Positions 1-5,960 of a DNA stretch of 6,638 nucleotides are shown here, one piece after another. Below the pieces are notes generated by a model. It was not told the origin of the DNA, made no database searches, and was given only the letters and a program-made list of their open reading frames with translations. The position numbers were made by a program, and so were the translations under genes. Each line of letters starts with the position of its first letter. The stretch's first letter is position 1. The DNA comes from Bacteroidales bacterium UBA1711 (GTDB lineage: Bacteria > Bacteroidota > Bacteroidia > Bacteroidales > P3), in NCBI GenBank assembly GCA_002317325.1, contig DCJB01000101.1, positions 1 through 6,638 of the forward strand, in the 5' to 3' direction.

Positions 1-91
1 TGTTCCCCCGCTTCCAACCGCCGACTGCCTCCCCCTCCCCAAAAAAACGCCCTTTCACCTGCTTTTCAACCCATTGCACCCAACCAAAACA
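1..91. other. Intergenic, C-rich left edge without a supported gene
   Basis: The first 91 bases are strongly pyrimidine-rich and contain runs of C and one run of A. Plus-strand frame 1 stays open from the edge to a stop at about 109, but the composition (mostly P, N and L codons) shows no recognisable protein end. No reasonable minus-strand start was found. It may be the tail of an upstream intergenic region. Nothing further can be supported here. Confidence 0.4.
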
Positions 92-228
92 CTCTTAATT
101 CTAAATTCTAAAATCTAAAATCTTAATTCTTAATTCTTAATTCTTAATTCTTAACTCTTAACTCTCAATTCTTAATTCTTAACTCTTAACTCTTAATTCT
201 TAATTCTTTCTCAATTCTTAATTCTAAA
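92..228. repeat. Heptanucleotide tandem array (TTCTTAA type), 19 units
   Basis: From 92 to 203 there are 16 uninterrupted 7-base units, mainly TTCTTAA and CTCTTAA, with variants TTCTAAA, ATCTAAA, ATCTTAA and CTCTCAA. A 4-base remnant (204-207) shifts the phase, and three more units follow (208-228: TTCTCAA, TTCTTAA, TTCTAAA). Variation is concentrated at unit positions 1, 2 and 5. The array ends about 38 bases before the promoter box of the downstream gene. The same family recurs at 5838-5902 in the same orientation. The function is unknown. It could be a neutral slippage product, a spacer, or a DNA-bending or protein-binding element. Confidence 0.9.
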
Positions 229-266
229 TTTTTCGCAGCAATCTATAGCGATTCAAAAAAAATATG

Positions 267-274
267 TATTTTTG
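267..274 (+). promoter_or_regulatory. Bacteroidetes-type -7 promoter box (TATTTTTG)
   Basis: TATTTTTG matches the Bacteroidetes primary-sigma -7 consensus TAnnTTTG and sits in a typical context (TATGTATTTTTGCA). No convincing -33 TTTG lies 19 to 21 bases upstream, so the call rests on the -7 box and its position. Transcription would start near 280, giving a 5' leader of about 95 bases before the ATG at 375. Confidence 0.6.
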
Positions 275-374
275 CAATTTGAACAGTACATGAAACTATT
301 CGACAACAACCACTCTATTTAATTATTAATCAAAGCCGAAGAGTCCGATGGTCTATAACGGGACAAAAAAACAA

Positions 375-1976
375 ATGAAAAAACTTTTATTAGTTGCACT
401 CGCTGTGCTGGTGGCTTCCGCCTCTTTCGCACAGTTCTCTGCTGCCCCGAAGGTGAATGACATGAAGAACTTCAAGGGCATCCAGAAGACCGAAATGTAC
501 ACCATTTGGGAACACATGGGCACTGCCGTCGAGGGCATCGACATCCTCAGCGGCGACACCATCCGCGTACAGGACTACCTGAACGAAGGCAAGTTCGTCC
601 TCATCGACTTTTCCTGCACTTGGTGCGGCCCCTGCTGGAACATGCACAACTGCGGCCTTCTCGAAGAAGTCCAGAACCTCGACAACTTCCAAGTGATTTG
701 GTGCGAAATTGAGGAGAGCAACACCACCGCTCAGATTTACGGCCCCCAGGGCGGCAGCACCTACGCCGACGCCACCTACGGCAACTGGACCCTCACCCCC
801 AGCGGCGACACCGTGCCCTACCCCATCATCGACGACGCCAACTTCCTCACCCCGTTCGAAGCACTCTACGAAGGCTATGTGCCCACGATGATGCTCGTTG
901 CTCCTAACGGAATGTTCTGCAACCTCAGCGGCTACTACAGCTACCAGCAGGTGGCCGCCAGCCTTCAGGCCATCCAGATGGTTGCCGCCTCATATCCCCA
1001 GGCCGGCCAGGCTCCCGCCTGCATCGCCGACGGTCCTGCCAGCGTGCTCAACGGCTCCGCCGCCACCTTCCAGGCCTACTCCGCCTCTTTCGAGGCCGTG
1101 ACCTACAGCTGGACCTTCCAGAACGGCACCCCCGCCACCGCCACCGGCGCCAACCCCACCTGCACCTGGAACCAGGACGGCACCTACCAGGTCATCCTCA
1201 CCGCCACTAACAACAGCGGCTCCGCCAGCGACACCCTCAGCGTGGAAGTTTACACCCTCGCCGGCGGTATCCTCAGCTACGCCTACAACCAGGAGTATGC
1301 CAGCGGCATCGGCACCGGCAGCGCATCCAACGTCTATTGGGGCGCTTCCTATCCCTCCACCATGCTCGCCGACTACAGCACCATCGATCATGTCGATGTC
1401 TATGTGGCCGCCGACTATCCCGGCGCCTACACCCTGACCGTCTCCGAAGGCAACGCCTCCGCTCCCACCTCCACCCTCTACACCAAGACCATCAACGTCA
1501 CTGCCGCCATGGGCGACAACTACGTCACCTTCACTCCCGACCAGACCGTCAGCTTCGACAGAACCAAAACTCTGTGGATTACTTTCAACGCTGCCCAGAC
1601 CTATCCCTGTGCCGGCGCTGAAGGCACCCTCGACGCCAACGGCGACTGGATTTCTACCGACGGCTCCACCTGGGCCCACGCCAGCGAATACAGCCTGGCC
1701 TACACTTGGCTGATTGACACCTATGTTGGAAACGGTGCCGGCATCGCCCGCATCAGCAACGACAAGGTGGCCCTCTACCCCAACCCCACCAGCAGCAAGG
1801 TCTCCATCCGCGCCGAAGGCGTCAAGAAGGTGGAAGTCCTCGATGTCAACGGCCGCGTGGTTCTGAGCCAGAACAACGGCGAAACCGTCGATATGAGCAA
1901 CCTCAGCAACGGTGTCTATATGTTCCGCGTCCTCACCAACGAAGGCCTGAGCATGCAGAAGGTTGTTAAGAAATAA
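375..1976 (+). CDS. Secreted thioredoxin-fold protein with PKD domain and T9SS type A sorting domain
   Basis: A 533-residue exported protein, probably a thiol-disulfide oxidoreductase acting at or beyond the outer membrane. Residues 1-19 form a signal peptide (MKK, hydrophobic core, SFA|Q cleavage). A thioredoxin-like domain spans about 55-205, with active site WCGPC (83-87) and a candidate cis-proline in GYVPT (P170). A PKD-like Ig fold lies at about 218-292 (WTFQNGTPATATG). A beta-rich unassigned module spans about 295-455, with LWITF near its end. The T9SS C-terminal sorting domain spans about 465-533, with YPNPTSSKV, NGVYMFRV and a basic KVVKK end. The start at 375 is preferred over the in-frame ATG at 348 because it begins a canonical signal peptide directly and follows an A-rich stretch; 348 would add nine residues to the n-region. 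The gene is followed by a strong terminator and a diverged tandem paralogue. Domain order is clear; the substrate is unknown. Confidence 0.88.
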   Translation: MKKLLLVALAVLVASASFAQFSAAPKVNDMKNFKGIQKTEMYTIWEHMGTAVEGIDILSGDTIRVQDYLNEGKFVLIDFSCTWCGPCWNMHNCGLLEEVQNLDNFQVIWCEIEESNTTAQIYGPQGGSTYADATYGNWTLTPSGDTVPYPIIDDANFLTPFEALYEGYVPTMMLVAPNGMFCNLSGYYSYQQVAASLQAIQMVAASYPQAGQAPACIADGPASVLNGSAATFQAYSASFEAVTYSWTFQNGTPATATGANPTCTWNQDGTYQVILTATNNSGSASDTLSVEVYTLAGGILSYAYNQEYASGIGTGSASNVYWGASYPSTMLADYSTIDHVDVYVAADYPGAYTLTVSEGNASAPTSTLYTKTINVTAAMGDNYVTFTPDQTVSFDRTKTLWITFNAAQTYPCAGAEGTLDANGDWISTDGSTWAHASEYSLAYTWLIDTYVGNGAGIARISNDKVALYPNPTSSKVSIRAEGVKKVEVLDVNGRVVLSQNNGETVDMSNLSNGVYMFRVLTNEGLSMQKVVKK

Positions 1977-2003
1977 GTTGGTCATCCAACCACACCCTTT
2001 GAC

Positions 2004-2030
2004 AAAAGAGCCCGCACTGCGGGCTCTTTT
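2004..2030. terminator. Intrinsic terminator hairpin between the two paralogues
   Basis: AAAAGAGCCCGC (2004-2015) pairs perfectly with GCGGGCTCTTTT (2019-2030) around a three-base loop. This gives a 12-bp GC-cored stem with A and T tracts on either side, so it could terminate on both strands. It lies 27 bases after the stop of the first secreted-protein gene and 42 bases before the next start. It should uncouple or reduce expression of the downstream gene pair unless there is read-through or a separate promoter. Confidence 0.88.
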
Positions 2031-2071
2031 GCTAATAGTGCAAACCATTTCAAACTGAACCATCCGAGTAT

Positions 2072-3643
2072 ATGAGAAAACTCCTGCTTCCGCTGCTGCT
2101 GCTCTTGGCCTTCGCCCCGACGGCGGCGGCCGACTCCGGCGGCTGGTCCCCCATCGGCGCCCCGTTCTGCATCAACGACATCTACGGCCGACGCATCGAC
2201 CTCAAAGCCATCCTCGACTCCGGCTACGCCGTGGTCATCGACTACTCCTGCTGCTGGTGCGCCCCCTGCTGGGGACTCCACACCAGCGGCATCCTCGACT
2301 CGCTGCACCGCCGCCTCGGCCCAGCGGGCGCCAACCGGCTGCGCGTGATGTGGGCCGAGGTGGACCCCTCTAACTCCACCGACCAAATCCACGGCATTGA
2401 GGGCGGCAGCGGCACCCGCGGCGACTGGACCAACGGCAACACGGTCCCCTATCCCATCATCGACGACAACGGAGCCCGCTCCTGCCTCGCCACCTGCCTG
2501 TCGCTCTACCAAGGCTACGTCCCGTCATGCTTCTTCATCGCCCCCTCGGGCGCCTTTCGCGAGATTGAGCTCCGCTCCGACAACGTGGCAGGCTCCATCG
2601 CCTTGGTGGAAGGCCTGATGGACACCCTCAGCCACCCCCGCCTCATCTTGAACGAAGCCCCCGCCACCGCGGTGACTTCTACCTCCATGCGCTTCTCCGC
2701 CTTCCTCGCGGCAGACTGCAGCGGCTGGGACAGCCTCCGGTGGACTTTCGAGGGCGGCACCCCGGCTTCCGCACGCTCGTCGGCAGCGGTGCGCGCCGAC
2801 GGCGTGGGCTCGGGCGCCTTCTGCCAGTGGGACGCCCCCAGCACCTACACCTATTCCGTCACCGCCTCGCGCGGCGCCAACCAGATTACCGAAACCCGCA
2901 CCATCCAAGTCTTCGACTGGACCCCGGGCGACACCCGCCTCTCCTACTGCGGCCAGGAACCCTACGCACTCAGCCTCGGCTCGGGCAGCTCCGCCTCATC
3001 TTTCAACTGGGGCGTGATGTTCACCCGCAACGAACTGGCCGACAGCCGCCGGCTCCACAGCGTGGAACTCTTTGTACGCCCCGAAGAGGCCGGCGACTAC
3101 ACCCTCAGCATCTACTCCGGCGGACACTACAGCCCCGCCACCCCGCTGCTCTCCCGCACCTACAGCCTCAGCCCCGCCGAGGCCTCTTTCCAGCAGCTCC
3201 TCTTCCCCGTCACCGACATCAACCCCCTGTTCAACTTGTGGATTACCTTCGCCAAGACGGGCGGCTACCCCGCCGCAGCCTGCGCCTACACGGGCGACGA
3301 GAACAGCGACTGGATTGGCGGCGCGTCGTCCTGGAGCCACGCCCGCGACAACGGACACAGCTGCTCTTGGCTCATACGCTGCACCACCAGCAGCACCGCC
3401 GCCCTCCGCACCCTCGCCCACCAAGCCCCCCTGATAGGACCCAACCCCACCACGGGCAAGGTGGAAGTCCGCTCCCCGTCGGACGAGCCGGTGCTGCTGC
3501 TCGAGGTCTTCGACCTGCGGGGCCGCCGCCGCCTCTCCGCTCCCGGCCCCGCCGCCGACCTCTCCGACTGCCCCCCGGGCATCTATTTCCTCATCGCCAC
3601 CACCCCCGGCGGCACCACCACTCACAAAATCGTCAAGCAATGA
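2072..3643 (+). CDS. Secreted thioredoxin-fold protein with PKD-like and T9SS sorting domains (paralogue of the preceding gene)
   Basis: A 523-residue exported protein with the same architecture as the gene upstream. It has a Leu-rich signal peptide ending near residue 20 (TAAA|DS). A thioredoxin-like domain (about 30-180) carries WCAPC (62-66) directly preceded by two further cysteines (C60, C61), and a candidate cis-proline in GYVPS (P151). A degenerate PKD-like region (about 195-285, WTFEGGTPASA) follows, then the same beta-rich module (about 285-440, LWITF, HSCSWLI). A T9SS type A sorting domain (about 454-523) has GPNPTTGKV, PGIYFLI and HKIVKQ. Compared with its neighbour it lacks about 25 residues between signal peptide and thioredoxin domain, and its codons are more GC-rich. 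VPYPIIDD is identical in both proteins, supporting common descent. No TAnnTTTG box was found in the 42 bases after the terminator. Its stop TGA overlaps the tex start in ATGA. The role is inferred as surface or extracellular redox or disulfide chemistry; the substrate is unknown. Confidence 0.87.
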   Translation: MRKLLLPLLLLLAFAPTAAADSGGWSPIGAPFCINDIYGRRIDLKAILDSGYAVVIDYSCCWCAPCWGLHTSGILDSLHRRLGPAGANRLRVMWAEVDPSNSTDQIHGIEGGSGTRGDWTNGNTVPYPIIDDNGARSCLATCLSLYQGYVPSCFFIAPSGAFREIELRSDNVAGSIALVEGLMDTLSHPRLILNEAPATAVTSTSMRFSAFLAADCSGWDSLRWTFEGGTPASARSSAAVRADGVGSGAFCQWDAPSTYTYSVTASRGANQITETRTIQVFDWTPGDTRLSYCGQEPYALSLGSGSSASSFNWGVMFTRNELADSRRLHSVELFVRPEEAGDYTLSIYSGGHYSPATPLLSRTYSLSPAEASFQQLLFPVTDINPLFNLWITFAKTGGYPAAACAYTGDENSDWIGGASSWSHARDNGHSCSWLIRCTTSSTAALRTLAHQAPLIGPNPTTGKVEVRSPSDEPVLLLEVFDLRGRRRLSAPGPAADLSDCPPGIYFLIATTPGGTTTHKIVKQ

Positions 3644-5781
3644 ACTATCCCTCCGTCATAGCCGAACAACTCGGCATCGGCACCCGCCAAGTAGAGAAAA
3701 CTATCGAACTGCTCGAGCAGGGCGCCACCGTGCCATTCATCGCCCGCTACCGCAAAGAGGCCACGGGCAGCCTCAACGAAGTGCAGATTACCGCCATCCG
3801 CGACCTGCTGCTCAAACTGAAGGAACTGGACAAGCGCCGCGAGTCCATCCTCGCCTCCATCCGCGACCAAGGGCGGCTCACCCCCGAACTCGAGCAGCAG
3901 CTCCTATCCGCCGCCACCCTCACCGAGCTGGAGGACCTCTACCTCCCCTTCAAGCCCAAGCGCCGCACCCGCGCCTCCATCGCCGCCGAGCGGGGACTCG
4001 AACCGCTGGCCAACGAACTCCAACGGCAGTATGAGTGCGACCTCCGCCAGCTGGCCGCCCCCTTCGTCAATGCCGAAAAGGGTGTGGCAAGCATCGACGA
4101 CGCCCTCGCCGGCGCCCGCGACATACTGGCCGAGCGGGTGAGCGAAAACCAACAGGCCCGCAACCGCGTGCGCAACATCTTCCGACGCTCGGCCTTCCTC
4201 TCCTCCAAGGTGGTGAAGGCCAAAGAGGACGAAGCCCACAAATACGAGTCGTGGTTCGACTGGACGGAGAACGCCATGCGCGCCCCATCCCACCGCATCC
4301 TCGCACTCTTCCGCGGCGAGGAGGAAGGACTCCTCCGCGTCCATGTACAGCCCCAAGAGGACCAGCCCGCCATCGAGGCGCTGGAACGACAGTTTGTGAG
4401 CGGCCGCAGCGACAGCGCGCAACAGATGTGCCTTGCCGTACGCGACGGCTACAAACGCCTCCTCGCCCCCTCCATCGAGACCGAGTTCTACAACCTCCTC
4501 AAAGAAAAAGCCGACAAGGAGGCCATCCGCGTCTTCGCCGAGAACTTGCGGCAGCTCCTCCTCGCCTCGCCCCTCGGCCAAAAACGCATTCTCGCCATCG
4601 ACCCCGGCTTCCGCACCGGCTGCAAGACGGTCTGCTTGGACGCACAGGGCCAGCTGCTCCACAACGAGACTATCTACCCCTTCACCTCGGTGCGCGAAGA
4701 ACGCGCCGCCGTCGCCAAACTCGAAGCCCTCGTGGAAGCTTTCCACATCGAGGCCATCGCCATAGGCAACGGCACCGCCGGCCGCGAGACCGAAGAGGTG
4801 GTGAAGCGCTGCCGCTTCCCCCACAAACTCATCGCCGTGATGGTGAGCGAGAACGGCGCCTCGGTTTATAGCGCCTCCGAAATCGCCCGCCGCGAGTTCC
4901 CCGACTACGACGTGACGGTCCGCGGGGCGGTGAGCATCGGACGCCGACTGATGGACCCCCTCAGCGAACTGGTGAAGATTGACCCCAAGAGCATCGGCGT
5001 GGGACAGTATCAGCACGACGTGAACCAAAGCCTGCTGCAGGAAAGCCTCCACGACGTGGTGGTGAGCTGCGTCAACAGCGTGGGGGTGGAACTCAACACC
5101 GCCAGCCGCGAGCTGCTGAGCTATGTGAGCGGCATTGGCCCCGCACTGGCCGACAAGATTGTGGACTACCGCAACCGCCAAGGGGCTTTCGCCTGCCGCG
5201 CCGACCTGAAGAAGGTGGAACGCCTCGGCGAGAAAGCCTTTGAACAGTGCGCCGGCTTCCTGCGCGTCCGCAAGAGCGACAACCCGCTGGACCGCAGCGC
5301 CGTCCACCCCGAGCGCTACGCCTTGGTGGAACGCATGGCCCAAGACCTCGGCGCCACAGTGCAGCAGCTGATGGACGACAAAAGTCTGCGAGATAGGATA
5401 GAGGTGAAACGCTATGTGACCCCCGACTGCGGACTCCCCACGCTCCAAGACATCATGACCGAACTGGAAAAACCCGGCCTCGACCCCCGCGCCCGTTTCG
5501 AGGTATTCGAGTTCGACAAGAACGTCACCCGTATCGAGGACCTGCAGGAGGGCATGGTGCTGCCCGGCATCGTCACCAACATCACCGCCTTCGGCGCCTT
5601 CATCGACGTGGGAGTCCATCAGGACGGACTCGTACACATCAGCCAGCTGGCCGACCGCAGGGTGTCCGACCCCTCCGAAGTGGTTCGCCTCCACCAGCAT
5701 GTGAAGGTGAAGGTAATCGAAGTGGACCTCCGCCGCCACCGCATATCGCTCACGATGAAGGGAGTGACCAGTGACCAGTGA
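3640..5781 (+). CDS. tex: Tex, S1-domain RNA-binding transcription accessory protein
   Basis: A 713-residue cytoplasmic nucleic-acid-binding protein of the Tex/YhgF family, related to eukaryotic Spt6; family members usually run to about 700-790 residues, so it looks full length. The N-terminal Tex helical/HTH region (about 1-300) has VPFIARYRKEATGSL (31-45) and the conserved LEDLYLPFKPKRRTRA segment (97-112). The YqgF/RuvC-like domain starts at about 315 (LAIDPGFRTGCK from 318; IAIGNGTAGRETE from 373). VSENGASVYSASE and the MDPLSELVKIDPKSIGVGQYQHD stretch (about 442-464) follow. Helix-hairpin-helix repeats lie at about 488-560 (VSGIGPALADKIV). A C-terminal S1 domain spans about 635-708 (ITAFGAFIDVGVHQDGLVHIS). 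ATG 3640 is chosen because it begins the conserved N-terminus and overlaps the upstream stop, which suggests translational coupling. The open frame extends 300 codons further upstream, but that part is Arg/Pro/His-rich shadow sequence inside the preceding gene. The last residues (VTSDQ) and the stop codon are encoded by a heptad repeat. Confidence 0.96.
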   Translation: MNYPSVIAEQLGIGTRQVEKTIELLEQGATVPFIARYRKEATGSLNEVQITAIRDLLLKLKELDKRRESILASIRDQGRLTPELEQQLLSAATLTELEDLYLPFKPKRRTRASIAAERGLEPLANELQRQYECDLRQLAAPFVNAEKGVASIDDALAGARDILAERVSENQQARNRVRNIFRRSAFLSSKVVKAKEDEAHKYESWFDWTENAMRAPSHRILALFRGEEEGLLRVHVQPQEDQPAIEALERQFVSGRSDSAQQMCLAVRDGYKRLLAPSIETEFYNLLKEKADKEAIRVFAENLRQLLLASPLGQKRILAIDPGFRTGCKTVCLDAQGQLLHNETIYPFTSVREERAAVAKLEALVEAFHIEAIAIGNGTAGRETEEVVKRCRFPHKLIAVMVSENGASVYSASEIARREFPDYDVTVRGAVSIGRRLMDPLSELVKIDPKSIGVGQYQHDVNQSLLQESLHDVVVSCVNSVGVELNTASRELLSYVSGIGPALADKIVDYRNRQGAFACRADLKKVERLGEKAFEQCAGFLRVRKSDNPLDRSAVHPERYALVERMAQDLGATVQQLMDDKSLRDRIEVKRYVTPDCGLPTLQDIMTELEKPGLDPRARFEVFEFDKNVTRIEDLQEGMVLPGIVTNITAFGAFIDVGVHQDGLVHISQLADRRVSDPSEVVRLHQHVKVKVIEVDLRRHRISLTMKGVTSDQ

Positions 5782-5805
5782 ACGGTGACCAGTGAACGGT
5801 GAAAA
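5764..5805. repeat. Heptanucleotide tandem array (GTGACCA/GTGAACG), six units
   Basis: Six consecutive 7-base units read GTGACCA, GTGACCA, GTGAACG, GTGACCA, GTGAACG and GTGAAAA. The first two units and the start of the third are in the tex coding frame; they give V-T-S-D-Q and the TGA stop at 5779-5781. The remainder lies downstream. It is unrelated in sequence to the TTCTTAA-type arrays but has the same period of seven. Confidence 0.9.
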
Positions 5806-5837
5806 CATAAAAACCCACCCCCCAGCCGAAGCAATAA

Positions 5838-5902
5838 CTCTTAATTCTTAATTCTTAATTCTTTAAACTCTACATTCTAAACTCTACATTCTACATTCTT
5901 AA
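5838..5902. repeat. Second TTCTTAA-type heptad array, about nine units
   Basis: Units CTCTTAA, TTCTTAA and TTCTTAA are followed by an 8-base unit (TTCTTTAA) that shifts the phase. Then come ACTCTAC, ATTCTAA, ACTCTAC, ATTCTAC and ATTCTTA. It is the same repeat family, on the same strand, as 92-228, about 5.6 kb away. It lies between tex and the AAA-ATPase-like gene. No promoter box is evident inside it. Confidence 0.85.
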
Positions 5903-5913
5903 TCCCTCCCGGC

Positions 5914-5942
5914 GCAATAATTCCGCCCTTCGGGCGTTATGC
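5914..5942. other. Imperfect hairpin upstream of the AAA-ATPase-like gene
   Basis: CGCCC (5924-5928) pairs with GGGCG (5932-5936) around a TTC loop. The stem can be extended by ATAA (5917-5920) with TTAT (5937-5940), and by GC (5914-5915) with GC (5941-5942), leaving a TTC bulge and a single A bulge on the 5' side. No T tract follows, so it is a poor intrinsic terminator. It could be a leader structure, a weak tex terminator or the remnant of a repeated palindrome. It ends 18 bases before the next ATG. Confidence 0.45.
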
Positions 5943-5960
5943 TCCAAAAATAGTCTCACC

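Noticed and set aside
92..228. CRISPR array
   Set aside because: The repeat is a continuous 7-base tandem with no spacers, so it does not have CRISPR structure.
348..374. Earlier in-frame start for the first secreted protein
   Set aside because: It would add nine residues before an already canonical signal peptide. The ATG at 375 has the usual A-rich upstream context, though 348 cannot be fully excluded.
990..2063. 357-codon minus-strand open frame antisense to the first secreted-protein gene
   Set aside because: The translation is Gly/Ala/Val-rich without domains, and it runs through the terminator. It is a codon-bias shadow of a gene with clear signal peptide and sorting domain.
2740..3639. 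300-codon in-frame upstream extension of tex within the second secreted-protein gene
   Set aside because: Its translation is Arg/Pro/His-rich and has no resemblance to the Tex N-terminus, which begins cleanly at 3640. It is a shadow of C/G-rich codons in the overlapping gene.
3904..5808. 634-codon minus-strand open frame antisense to tex
   Set aside because: It is low-complexity V/A/G/H-rich, lacks recognisable motifs, and its start lies in or near the repeat array. It mirrors codon bias in tex, which has unmistakable family motifs on the plus strand.
5914..5942. Strong intrinsic terminator for tex
   Set aside because: The core stem is only 5 bp with bulged extensions and no T tract follows. 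It is listed as a hairpin of unknown role.
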